Positions 45,342 to 55,500 of a stretch of DNA of 64,000 nucleotides are shown here, piece after piece. The stretch is from Saprospiraceae bacterium. Its GTDB lineage: Bacteria; Bacteroidota; Bacteroidia; Chitinophagales; Saprospiraceae. Location of the stretch: the NCBI GenBank assembly GCA_016714445.1, contig JADJNF010000007.1:310001-374000 (forward strand). The letters run 5' to 3'. Below the pieces are notes generated by a model. That model had not been told where the DNA came from. It searched no databases and saw nothing but the letters and a program-made list of their open reading frames with translations. The position numbers were made by a program, and so were the translations under genes. The stretch's first letter is position 1. Each line of letters opens with the position of its first letter.

Positions 45342-47885
45342 ATGGTGATGAAATATGGATTGATTTTTTCTTTTTTGGCTATTTGTTTTGCTGGCTATGG
45401 GCAGATCATCAATTTTCCGGATGCCAATTTTAAAAATGCATTGGTGAATACGAAGTGTGTGGATTCGGACAACAACAATAGTATAGATTCTGATGCCGAT
45501 TTAAATAATGATGGAGAGATAGATGTAAGTGAAGCAGTAAAAGTCATTACGCTAGCTATTGATTCTTTGTCAATTTCAAGTTTGGCAGGGATTGAAAATT
45601 TTAAATATTTGAAACACTTAGATTGTAGCTTTAACAAACTTACCTCATTAGATGTACAAATTTTGACCAATTTGGAATCCTTAGTTTGTGGTTCTAACCA
45701 ACTTACTTCCTTAAATGTACAAGGTTTGACAAATATGATAACCTTATCTTGCAGTTCTAACCAACTGACATCCTTAAATGTACAAGGTTTGACAAATATG
45801 ATAACCTTATCTTGCCGTTCTAACCAACTTGCCTCCTTAAATGTACAAAGTTTGACAAATTTAAGATTTTTTAATTGTAGTTCTAACCAGCTTACATCCT
45901 TAAATGCGCAAGGTTTAACCAATTTGATAAATTTAGATTGTCATTCTAACCAACTGACCTCCTTAAATGTACAAGGTTTGATTAATTTGAGAAACTTAGT
46001 TTCTTCTAGAAACCAACTTACATCCTTAGACGTAAATGCATTGACCAATTTGGTATCCTTAGATTGCTATTCTAACCAACTTACCTCCTTAAATGTACAA
46101 GGTTTAACTAATTTGGAAGACTTAAGTTGTGGCTCTAACCAGCTGATCTCCTTAAATGTGCAAGGTTTGACCAATGTGATAACCTTATATTGTTATTCTA
46201 ACCAACTTACATCATTAGATGTAAATGGATTGACCAATTTGGAATGGTTTTCTTGTGGTTCTAACCAACTGACATCCTTAGATGTGCAAGGTTTGACCAA
46301 CGTGAAATCCTTAGATTGTAATTCTAACCAACTGACCTCCTTAAATGTGCAAGGTTTGATTAATTTGAGATACTTAGATTGTTCTAGAAACCAACTTACA
46401 TCCTTAAATATTAAAGGAACAAACCTTAAAGGGAATGAACATTTTTTTGAAAACCGAAGCTTAATATATATCTGTTGCAATGAACAACGTATAAAAGATA
46501 TAAAAAATAAAACTTTATCAAATGGACAACATAACTGTGAAGTCAATTCCTATTGCTCCTTCACACCAGGTGGAAAATTTTATATCCTGGATGGAGAAAA
46601 TGCTTTCGATGAAAATAACAATGGATGTGATGATCTTGCTATAAAACTTCCATATTCAAAGTATAACATTACTACCGGAAACAAATCAGGGACCTTCATA
46701 TCAAACTCCAATGGAAAATATTCTATACCCTTACCAGACGGCACCCATACCATTACACCAATATTGGAATATCCAGCGCACTTTGAAATAACACCTTCTT
46801 CTTACACCGTTGCCTTTCCGAATACTTCTGACACCATCACCCAAAAATTCTGCATCACACCAAAAGGCATCTACCGACAAATCAACATCACAGTCATCCC
46901 ACTCTCACCACCAGCCAGACCAGGATTCGATGCTAAGTACAAGATAGTATGGGAGAATGTTGGCAATCAATTTGAAAGTGGTACGCTCAATTTTACTTAT
47001 GATGAAACATTGTTGGGTTATATCACAGCCAGTCAGACTGAGGACCAAGTAGCCGATGGTATTGTGAGATGGAATTTTACTAATCTGCTACCTTTTGAAA
47101 AAAGAGAAATCACGGTCACACTCAAAGTCAACAGACCTACGGACACTCCTGCCGTCAATGCAGGTGATAAGCTGTATCTCAGGGCATCTATCTTAGACAA
47201 TATTTTCACCCTCGTAAATACCGTCGTCGGTTCTTACGATCCCAATGACAAAACATGTCTGCAAGGCGACCGCATCAAGACTGATATGATCGGCAAATAT
47301 GTCGACTATCTCATCCGCTTCGAAAATACTGGCAATTACACAACAGAAAATGTAGTTGTCAAAGACATCATCGATACCAGAAGATTTGATGTATCGACAC
47401 TGAAAATCACAGATGTCAGCCACAAAGTATATACCCGCATCGAAGGCAATAAAGTAGAATTCATCTTTGAAAAAATCCAACTACCTTTCGACGATGCCAA
47501 TAATGACGGTTACATTGCCTTTAAGATCAAAACATTACCTACATTAGGACTTGGTGACTCCCTCAAAAATATGGCCGACATCTATTTTGATTACAACTTC
47601 CCGATACGTACAAATGAAGCCAAAACATCCATTGCATGGTCTAAAGGAACAACCGACAATACAACAAACATAAATATCATTCCGAATCCTGTCGGTAATA
47701 TCTTGTATCTCCAGACAGATGAAATCTGGACAAAAGCAGAGATTTTTGATATTTCGGGAAGGATTATGAGAGTAGTATCTTTGGATAGTCAGTCTATTGA
47801 TGTCGATAGTCTGGAAAGTGGGACGTATATTGTCAGACTAAAGAATGGAGAAAAGGAAGGACGAGTTAAATTTGTTAAGATGTAA
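45342..47885 (+). CDS. T9SS-exported LRR surface protein with twelve near-identical repeats, paralogue 2
   Basis: 847 residues with the same layout as paralogue 1: signal peptide, EF-hand-like block (DADLNNDGEIDVSEA), LRRs, DUF7619-like sandwich, T9SS sorting domain ending GRVKFVKM. The LRR part is striking: twelve 21-residue units with consensus LTSLNVQGLTNLxxLxCxSNQ from residue 100, almost identical at DNA level except at the x codons. The C-terminal roughly 330 residues are nearly identical to paralogue 1. The start is the ATG at 45342 or the one two codons on. Probably a binding protein whose specificity lies in the variable positions. Confidence 0.9.
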   Translation: MVMKYGLIFSFLAICFAGYGQIINFPDANFKNALVNTKCVDSDNNNSIDSDADLNNDGEIDVSEAVKVITLAIDSLSISSLAGIENFKYLKHLDCSFNKLTSLDVQILTNLESLVCGSNQLTSLNVQGLTNMITLSCSSNQLTSLNVQGLTNMITLSCRSNQLASLNVQSLTNLRFFNCSSNQLTSLNAQGLTNLINLDCHSNQLTSLNVQGLINLRNLVSSRNQLTSLDVNALTNLVSLDCYSNQLTSLNVQGLTNLEDLSCGSNQLISLNVQGLTNVITLYCYSNQLTSLDVNGLTNLEWFSCGSNQLTSLDVQGLTNVKSLDCNSNQLTSLNVQGLINLRYLDCSRNQLTSLNIKGTNLKGNEHFFENRSLIYICCNEQRIKDIKNKTLSNGQHNCEVNSYCSFTPGGKFYILDGENAFDENNNGCDDLAIKLPYSKYNITTGNKSGTFISNSNGKYSIPLPDGTHTITPILEYPAHFEITPSSYTVAFPNTSDTITQKFCITPKGIYRQINITVIPLSPPARPGFDAKYKIVWENVGNQFESGTLNFTYDETLLGYITASQTEDQVADGIVRWNFTNLLPFEKREITVTLKVNRPTDTPAVNAGDKLYLRASILDNIFTLVNTVVGSYDPNDKTCLQGDRIKTDMIGKYVDYLIRFENTGNYTTENVVVKDIIDTRRFDVSTLKITDVSHKVYTRIEGNKVEFIFEKIQLPFDDANNDGYIAFKIKTLPTLGLGDSLKNMADIYFDYNFPIRTNEAKTSIAWSKGTTDNTTNINIIPNPVGNILYLQTDEIWTKAEIFDISGRIMRVVSLDSQSIDVDSLESGTYIVRLKNGEKEGRVKFVKM
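45639..46394 (+). repeat. twelve 63-bp coding units (LRR array)
   Basis: Twelve exact-length 63-bp units, with a thirteenth partial one after 46394. Units 2 and 3 differ at only about three bases. Across the array the codons for unit positions 1-11 hardly change. The differences gather at positions 13, 14, 16 and 18, the residues that point outward from the LRR beta-strand. Confidence 0.9.
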
Positions 47886-47927
47886 AGTCAAATTTATGTA
47901 TTAAAATAAGGCAATTTATTTATTTTA

Positions 47928-47997
47928 CCATGAAATATCATAGTTAAACTATAGTATTTCATGGCAATAGTGCTATTATCCATGAAATATCATAGTT
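47928..47997. repeat. triple palindromic element between convergent genes
   Basis: The 18-bp word CCATGAAATATCATAGTT occurs at 47928-47945 and 47980-47997, with an imperfect inverted copy between them (47947-47964). The first two can pair into a long hairpin, so it could serve as a terminator for the LRR gene, a processing site or a REP-like element. Confidence 0.7.
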
Positions 47998-47998
47998 G

Positions 47999-48934
47999 TC
48001 ACCTCAAAAAGGACCTTATCGCAGCCACAGTTCTTTCAGGAGCTTCTTCCATAGGTACATGTCCTGTTTTATCCAGAATGACCAGCGTATCATTGGGTAG
48101 ATCGGCTTGAAATTTCAGGGCATTTTCTACCGGAATCAACTTATCATTTTCTCCCCAAAGTATCAATGAGGGAACATACAAAGCGCGTATTTTTTTTTCA
48201 TGATCCGGATAGTCTGAAAAATTCATCCTGTCAATAAAAGCCTGACGGTTTCCTTCCCTGAGAAACAGTTCAAAATACCTGTCCACCAAAGTATCCGTCA
48301 CTTTTGATGGGTCATCATACACATTCATCACGCTTTTTTCTGCCAAAAAACGAGGTGTGACATAATTGAGTAAATGTTTTAGTACCGGAATTTGTGCCAA
48401 AGTAAAAGCAATAGGCTTGCTTTCAGAAACCATAGGATAACCTGCTGCGTCTATCAGAATCAACTTTTTTACTTTTGATGGATAAACAGAAGTATAGTTC
48501 CAGGCTATGGCTCCACCCAGTGAGTTGCCTCCTATGATGCACCGGTCGACTTTGATAGATGTCAAAAATTCATGTATAAATTGTACATAAAACGCCTGAG
48601 TATAAATCCTTTCCGGATTGGGCCCTGTCAAACCATACGCGGGCAAATCCATCGTAATGATGCGAAAACTGTCTTTCAGCAAGAGGACACTTTTTTCCCA
48701 GGTATGGAGACTTGCACCTGTGCCGTGTATCAGGACCAATGGGACAGAATCATTTATATTTCCTTCGTCTCTGAAGTGTACGTTCATGTTCATCACCTTT
48801 ACAAATGCAGATGTTGATGAAGTATATTTGGTTTTGAGTTGCTCCAGCGGAATGTCATTTTCCCAATAAAAAAAACAAATTCCAATCATCAGAATAAGTA
48901 AAGTTATTCCTATGTATTTCAGAAACTTAAACAT
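47999..48934 (-). CDS. alpha/beta-hydrolase with N-terminal membrane anchor
   Basis: 311 residues from the ATG at 48934, chosen over a TTG 20 codons upstream because it begins with a clean membrane segment (MFKFLKYIGITLLILMIGIC). The hydrolase domain has the oxyanion VLIHGTGASLHTWE, nucleophile elbow IIGGNSLGGAIAWN (GNSLGG), acid in LILWGENDKLIPVENAL and catalytic His in DKTGHVPMEEAPE. It is probably an esterase or carbon-carbon hydrolase facing the periplasm. Substrate unknown. Confidence 0.9.
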   Translation of the reverse strand: MFKFLKYIGITLLILMIGICFFYWENDIPLEQLKTKYTSSTSAFVKVMNMNVHFRDEGNINDSVPLVLIHGTGASLHTWEKSVLLLKDSFRIITMDLPAYGLTGPNPERIYTQAFYVQFIHEFLTSIKVDRCIIGGNSLGGAIAWNYTSVYPSKVKKLILIDAAGYPMVSESKPIAFTLAQIPVLKHLLNYVTPRFLAEKSVMNVYDDPSKVTDTLVDRYFELFLREGNRQAFIDRMNFSDYPDHEKKIRALYVPSLILWGENDKLIPVENALKFQADLPNDTLVILDKTGHVPMEEAPERTVAAIRSFLR

Positions 48935-49010
48935 TAAACTATATTTTACTTTGTTATTTAATATTGGTAATCTTAGTCCGCTCCGAAATGCCAAAAATTA
49001 AAAATGTCAT

Positions 49011-49118
49011 TAAGTCTCAAAGTCCGGAAGGTTCACAAAGAAATGATGATCAAATGTTTAAAACCGCTGATTCTTTGTGCCTTTGTTCCTTTGTGGCTTA
49101 ATTGTACTTTTCGGAGAT
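49011..49118 (-). repeat. dispersed repeat, copy 2 (inverse orientation to 41310-41421)
   Basis: Read on the minus strand it shares TCTCCGAAAAGTA.AATT, GCCACAAAGG, CACAAAGAATCA and ATCATTTCTTTGTGAAC with copy 1, in the same order and spacing apart from a small indel. Confidence 0.75.
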
Positions 49119-49281
49119 GACTCAAATCTGCGAATTTTGTTTCTTTAATTGATTTACTGTAACTACTCGGGTATATTCCGTTTTAAAGTGATTTTGTCAC
49201 AATTTTTGCAAATTTCAGGCAAAAATCCTGCTTGCCTTGAAGCAGGCAAGAGCGCCAAAATCAAGTTGTTTATCCATTTAT

Positions 49282-49328
49282 ACCACGGATTACATCCGTG
49301 GTTACTAATATTTCACCCCTGCCGGGGT
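49282..49328. repeat. REP-like double hairpin overlapping the end of the surface-protein gene
   Basis: Two adjacent palindromes: ACCACGGAT-TAC-ATCCGTGGT (49282-49302) and ACCCC-TGCC-GGGGT (49315-49328). I recall this combination as a repeated intergenic element in Saprospiraceae-type genomes. The stop codon of the 49305-52025 gene lies between the two hairpins. Confidence 0.75.
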
Positions 49329-52025
49329 TATACCAGAGTAATTACGATTTACTATTTGCAAAGCACCATCCACATCCCCAACTTTCAATGCCACAAACCT
49401 TAAATGATCCAAATCCTGATTGCCTGACGGAACATCAATATGTCTTTTGATCAGCCATGGATTGGTTTCCGTTTTCATGGACGATTCATCCAAAAATAAC
49501 CAACTCGTATTTCTTTTGAAATGCGTGTCGATGCCCAGGATAATCTTGCGCATATGTACCAAGTCTGAAGCTGTGACCCTTTTATCATTGTTGACATCTG
49601 CAGCAAGATATTGGAGTGGATGAGTGAATGTGTCCAGTCCCAAAATGTGTCTCTGTGTGAGTACCAAATCCAGCGTAGTTACGCCATATATGGTATTTTC
49701 ATTGTGGTAAGCGGTGAAAATATAATCCCTGTCGACATTATTTTTTGGCATCATAAATGAACCGTCCAAAGATGTTGACGTCGATATCTGAGTTTGGTTA
49801 TATTGTCTTCTTATCTCAATATCAGACATCTCAGGATGCTGATTCATTATTTTTCCTCCGATGATTCTGTTATCTACATCCTGACCGGAAAAATACAATG
49901 CCACATCATCCACATCCCAAACACTCACTAAAGATCCATTTCCTACGGGACAGTAAGGCAACAGTTCGATCCTGAACGAGGCAGAGTCAACAGAAGAAAA
50001 TAAATCATTGTCAAAAAAGTCATACTTTTCTCTGGTCCAGGTATTGTTTGCGGTAATATCTGCTTTTCTGTAGATTTCTATATTGTTCTTAAATATTTTT
50101 ATCCCATATCTGGTAGGATAATTGTTTGGCCCGGTAGGTCCTGAGATCCAGTTGTAATTGAGTGGAGACAATTGTTGGAAAATCAGATGATTGAACTGAA
50201 TTTTGCGACCATTTTCTGGCACCACCGTAAAGTTAATCACTACTGGCGTTACTGTGGCTGATTCAAAATCACAGGAAGCGGAAGCACTCACACACATCGC
50301 TTTGGAATTATTGAACCCCGGAGTGCAGGAGTGCTTGTTCATCAGCGGATTATCGCGGTGTATATTGGAAGCGTTGATCTTCCCTCCATCCGTACTTTTG
50401 ATATAAGCCGGCAAAAACTCTTCATATACCATGCTTTTTTCAGGGGTCAGCGCGTCACACTTTTCGAGATCATACAGGATATTCTGATCGCATGGCAGGA
50501 TGAAAATATTCAAAACACTGTCACATCCATTGGTTGTCGTAAGGCGGGATACATATTTACCCGGCAGTTGGTAGGATTGACCATGAATCACTACCGGATT
50601 CTGATCGCAAAGCGAATAGGTCTTTTCTTCAAAAGTTGAGATTCCTTTTCTCACAAGTATATTGATGATACTATCACAACCGTTGTTATTCATCAAAACT
50701 TGCGTAAAACTTCCTGCATTTTCATAGACGACACCATTGACTATTCCCGTTTCCTCATCACATAGCTGAATATCAATTACGGACTCTGTCCTGCTGAATT
50801 TGTCAATAGTGACTGTCAGCGTGCTGTCACATCCTGCTTTATTGGTGAGTACCTGAGTATATATTCCGGATGTAGAATAGTTTTGACCATTGACAGAGAC
50901 TGAATCGTCATCACAAAGTTTGTAATATAGCTGACTTCCGGTATTTTTCAGTCCTTTGATGATGATGTTTACCGTACTGTCGCAACCACTGATACTTTCA
51001 TACAATTGAGTATATGTTCCTGCTTGATTGTAATACGTTTGATTGACCAAAATAGAGTCACCTTCACAAAGATTATAATTTTTGGTCTCCGATATACCCT
51101 GACAATTAACTACATTAAACTGAAATTCTCTGCGAATGCTTCCTATTTGTACACCATTTTTAAATTCTTTTACACACACGCCTACTACATACTGACCTTG
51201 CAGGTTTGGAACACCTGAAATGATTCCTGTAACGGGATCAATGGAGATTTGGGGACTTCCTCCCATAGGATTAACTGGAGAATATGCAGGACCAAAAACA
51301 ACTTCTTCAAAAGGCGGAGGACAACTATCCGGCAATGGTGTCACGCCGGTACAAGACAATGGACTGCCTGGTGTTGTAGCACCATCAGTACCTCCCGCGT
51401 GCAATGGAGCACAAAATTCATATTCCAATCTGTTACCTTCACTATCAGAAGCAGAGTGGTCAAAATTCAGCATTTTTTGGTTGCAAATCAGGATAGGAGG
51501 AAACTTATTAAAGACCGGACTATTGTTGCATTCCTGTATAGAATTACCAAAGATTTCGACATAAAATGCAGCTCCTGTGGCACCCGGATCGATGATGTTG
51601 GATATAGTAATGTTGCGGCAACACCTTTGATATGTGATTTGATAAATCTTGGTACTCCAGGGCAATTCTATATCAAATATATAATTGGCTTTGTCTATGA
51701 TGATGGTCGGTGGAACGATGACACATTTATCTTCGTATGGTACTCGCTGAATATTGATTGGGTTTGAAATGATCGTTTGTCTATGGGACCAGGTATTGCT
51801 TCCCGGATCAGTTTCATATATTCCAAAACGAGCTGAGTTGTCAAATGGAGCACCATTTCCTGCTACATCTCTGAATAAGGTAAACGTCACTCTAAACTTT
51901 GTTCTTTTTGTTACAGGATTTGATTCAATACATGCATAAGTGACATCACCACCAACGATGTGAGCTGCTGATAAGATATTATGTCCGCAAAGTAATACAA
52001 AGATGAAAGCTATTGTTCGCCCCAT
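49305..52025 (-). CDS. large CDST-repeat surface protein with dockerin-like domain, probably 3'-truncated
   Basis: 906 residues. Signal peptide, then the N-terminal domain common in Bacteroidota surface proteins (AAHIVGGDVTYACIES, YQITYQRCCRNITISNI, DSEGNRLEYEFCAP), then repeats of about 45 residues built on GCDSTVNI / GCDSTLTV / GCDSIINI preceded by a Cys-Asp/Glu block (NLCEGDSILVNQTYYN and relatives). A jelly-roll-like region follows, then a dockerin/EF-hand-like block (DVNNDKRVTASDLVHMRKI). The chain ends in KVGDVDGALQIVNRNYSG followed by ITPAGVKY, which is translated repeat DNA. No T9SS sorting domain is left. Relatives usually continue after VGDV.G, so I infer loss of the true end. A TACTTTTG box (52047-52054) lies just upstream. 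Confidence 0.85.
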   Translation of the reverse strand: MGRTIAFIFVLLCGHNILSAAHIVGGDVTYACIESNPVTKRTKFRVTFTLFRDVAGNGAPFDNSARFGIYETDPGSNTWSHRQTIISNPINIQRVPYEDKCVIVPPTIIIDKANYIFDIELPWSTKIYQITYQRCCRNITISNIIDPGATGAAFYVEIFGNSIQECNNSPVFNKFPPILICNQKMLNFDHSASDSEGNRLEYEFCAPLHAGGTDGATTPGSPLSCTGVTPLPDSCPPPFEEVVFGPAYSPVNPMGGSPQISIDPVTGIISGVPNLQGQYVVGVCVKEFKNGVQIGSIRREFQFNVVNCQGISETKNYNLCEGDSILVNQTYYNQAGTYTQLYESISGCDSTVNIIIKGLKNTGSQLYYKLCDDDSVSVNGQNYSTSGIYTQVLTNKAGCDSTLTVTIDKFSRTESVIDIQLCDEETGIVNGVVYENAGSFTQVLMNNNGCDSIINILVRKGISTFEEKTYSLCDQNPVVIHGQSYQLPGKYVSRLTTTNGCDSVLNIFILPCDQNILYDLEKCDALTPEKSMVYEEFLPAYIKSTDGGKINASNIHRDNPLMNKHSCTPGFNNSKAMCVSASASCDFESATVTPVVINFTVVPENGRKIQFNHLIFQQLSPLNYNWISGPTGPNNYPTRYGIKIFKNNIEIYRKADITANNTWTREKYDFFDNDLFSSVDSASFRIELLPYCPVGNGSLVSVWDVDDVALYFSGQDVDNRIIGGKIMNQHPEMSDIEIRRQYNQTQISTSTSLDGSFMMPKNNVDRDYIFTAYHNENTIYGVTTLDLVLTQRHILGLDTFTHPLQYLAADVNNDKRVTASDLVHMRKIILGIDTHFKRNTSWLFLDESSMKTETNPWLIKRHIDVPSGNQDLDHLRFVALKVGDVDGALQIVNRNYSGITPAGVKY

Positions 52026-52149
52026 AGTTACATTTTTTATTTGTTACAAAAGTAATTTTATTTTCATATTTAGAAAAGTAAATATATAAAATATTGATGA
52101 CAAATGTTTTTATAATTTTGGAACGGGTGAATGGAAGAATGCGTTAAGG

Positions 52150-52330
52150 AGTGAATGAGTGAAGTACATAAAGATTTAAGCGGGAAGGTCTCCCTTAAGG
52201 GTTGTGGTGTGCAGAGCAGTGAATGATCAATCAGTAGCTCGAGTGAATGGGGGAATTTGTGAAGTACTTGAACATTTAAACGGGAAGGTCTCCATTTAGG
52301 GTTGGGGTATGCAGAGCCAGTGAATGGTAA
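52150..52330. repeat. imperfect tandem duplication of about 90 bp
   Basis: Two related blocks, 52150-52228 and 52241-52330, share GAGTGAATG, GTGAAGTAC, CGGGAAGGTCTCC, AGGGTTG and GCAGAGC in the same order. No gene. It fills part of the 490-bp gap before the third LRR gene. Confidence 0.7.
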
Positions 52331-52373
52331 TTAAAAAATAGGGTGATGGAGTGATCAGGTAATCTGTGATCAT

Positions 52374-52436
52374 GTGATCGGTGATCGGTGATCGGCAATC
52401 GGCAATCGGTGATATGTGATATGTGATATGTGATAT
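52374..52436. repeat. nine tandem 7-bp units
   Basis: Units in order: GTGATCG three times, GCAATCG twice, GTGATAT four times, without gaps. The run ends 79 bp before the ATG of the third LRR gene. Similar loose GTGATC words occur at 42650-42690. Confidence 0.9.
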
Positions 52437-52515
52437 TTAATCTGGTTCTTATCTGGCATGAAAATTGCCAAATTGTAGATGTTGGTGTTTCAATTATTTA
52501 TACCTATTTTACTTT

Positions 52516-55500
52516 ATGAAAAACATATTTATCCTTTTGTTTTTGGTATTCACAACATTGTCTACTGCCCAGATTATCAATATACCGGATGCTAATTTTA
52601 AAAACAGATTGCTTACCTGTGCAATTTGTGCAGTACATGCGGATGGGACCAACGGGGCTGATAAAAACAAGGATGGGGAAATTCAGCAAAGCGAAGCAGA
52701 AAGTATAGTTAAACTTCTTCTTCCAAATTCAAATATAATTAGTCTGGAAGGAATTGAAGCATTCATAAATTTGAAAGATTTGAATTGTCAATCCAATAAA
52801 ATAGTATCCATAAATTTATCGGCAAATACACAATTAAAAACATTAAGTGTTAACAGCAACAGCCTGACTTCGATTGACATTTCCAATCAAATACAATTGG
52901 ATAGTTTTTTGTGTGACTTTAACAAAATCATTAATCTGGACATATCTAAAAATCCGGTATTAAGATATCTGAGATGTTCCAATTCAGACCTTTCAACCAT
53001 CAGGTTTAATACATTCTTAAAATCTTTGACATGTAATAATACTAAAGTATCGGATCTGACTGACATGCCATCTACTATTCAGTACTTAAATCTTTTAGGA
53101 AATAAACTGACAAAACTGGATCTGGAAAATTTCTCCGATCTGACTTACCTGAATGCTGAAAAAAATCTCATTACAAACTTTGTTCAGCCGGAATTCTCAA
53201 AGCTCAAAACCATATATTTCAGAGACAACCGTTTGGACAGTCTTATTATCACAGACATGTCACTTCTGACTGATTTGAGAATGGATGAAAATAATCCGAA
53301 TCTCAAAAAAATTGTCGTTAAAAGAAATCCATTGCTAAAAATATTGTCTTTAGGAAATTCTTCTTCACCAAATTATATTGATGTTTCTCATAATGATCTG
53401 ACGACATTGAATTTATCAAATATGTACCAGATATCGCATTTGGACTATTCGCACAATAAAATAACAGGTTTTTATACAGGAAATAATGCGGGTATCCTGA
53501 AATATCTGGATGCCAGCAATAATGCCATTACAAGCGTAGTTCAATACCTGGATGATATATATGGATCACTAACTTATTTTGACATAAGCCATAATGTACC
53601 CACTCAGATTAGTTTGGCAAAACTACCAAATATAGATCTGGACCTGCCCACTTTCGGGGATTTGACATATATGGAAATTGGAGGGGCAAAATCTTTTAAA
53701 TTAAGTCCGCAACCAAAACTTGCCACGCTTAAAACCCTGGGCGATGTCGGTCAGCAAATTATCCTCGATGGACATCCAAATCTGAAAGAAATTCAAATAA
53801 GTAAAAATTGCAAAAGTGTCAGAATTTTAAATTCAGCTACTTCCAGCTTAAATTTATCCATTTTTAATACGGAGATAGATTCACTGGTAATATATAACTT
53901 TCCTAACATTACCAGTTTTACTATACAATCTAATAAAGTCAAACAGTTAAAACTAGAAAAGTTAAACAAATTACAAAGCCTGACCATAAGCCTACCTATT
54001 TTATCCTTGAAAATGAATAGTTTACCAATACTTAAACAATTAACTTTACAAGGGAATCAATCCAATAGTAAAATCAACCTTGAACTTACAGGCAAGGATT
54101 TACCATTATTAGAATACATTGATGTAGGCGGTTACAGTGTCAATGAAATTCAATTGAGGGATTTGATCAATCTTAAAAATGTATTCCAACTTTGGGCAGA
54201 CAAACCTTCATTTTCCAACTTACCGGCCTTACAAAATTTAACAATCTATAATGCCAAATTGATCAATAATTCTGTTGAAAAATTAATTTTGAATAACTTC
54301 AAAAGCTTGGAAAAAATCAAATTGGAATGGAATAACAACGAAAATTCAGGATTAAAAGAAGTAGTTTTTCTGAACGTTCCTAAACTCAGCGATATTAATC
54401 TCAATTTCAAAAATATACCAGAAATAAACAACATTGACCTATCAGCTTGCAAACAATTAAACAAATTATATATTGCTAGCTCGGGTGTAATACATCTTTT
54501 AAACCTAAAAAACAACAATAGTGAATGGTCATCTTTTTGGGTTCCATCCGGCAGTCTTAAATCAATTTGTGTTGACGATGAAAATGAAATCCAAAAGATA
54601 ATTGCACTTGTCCCACAGTTTACCTGGCCGCAAAATACTACGGTATTCAATAGTTCCTGTAGCTTTTCTTCAGGATATCAATATAACCTGCTGACCGGAA
54701 AAATAAAACTCGAGCTTGCATCAGATACTTGCAGGAATTCGACAGGAGTGGCTACATTAATCCCGCTTACATTGTCTGAGAATAATAATAAATATCATAC
54801 TTTTTCAGACCTGAAGGGTGAGTATCATATATATCCTGAAAGTCTGAATAAGCCTTATCGATTGAAGACAGATGAAGAACTAAACCATTATACCCTTTTT
54901 GATCCGCCGACTGACATATCTTTTGACAAATTTTATGATACTAAGACACTGGATTTGTGCTTCATACCTAATGGAATCCATCATGATCTTGAAGTAACCA
55001 TCATACCAGTGGATCGGGCAAGACCGGGATTTGATTCAAAATACAAATTGGTGTATAAAAACAAGGGGAATACCATCCTTAGTGGTGAAGTTTCATTTAG
55101 TTTTGATGATGATTACGCAGACTTAGTTTCATCCGTTCCTGGAACTGATTTACAATCAGAAGGTCAGCTAATGTATAAATATACCGAATTAAAGCCTTTT
55201 GAATCTGGAGAGATATTTATTACTTTACATCTGAATGCGCCGACCGACACACCTGCACTTAATGATAATGAAATCCTGATCTTTACCTCTATCATATCAT
55301 CGGATAAATCTGAAAGTACACCTTCAGATAATACGTTTAAACTCAGTCAAACTGTCGTAAACTCTAATGATCCAAATGATAAAACATGTCTGCAAGGACA
55401 AAAAATAAACCCGGAACTCGTCGGTAAATATGTGGATTATATCATAAGATTTGAAAATCTGGGAACTGCTGAAGCGGTAAATGTTACCATCAGGGATGTC

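Noticed and set aside
45639..46394. Regular direct repeats resembling a CRISPR array
   Set aside because: Units are contiguous 63-bp codon-phased LRR repeats with no unique spacers and lie inside a continuous reading frame.
49149..49403. 84-codon plus-strand open frame
   Set aside because: It consists of repeat-element sequence and the antisense of the surface-protein gene end.
52374..52436. Iteron-type replication origin
   Set aside because: The 7-bp units are too short and change composition in blocks, and there is no replication gene or AT-rich unwinding element tied to them.
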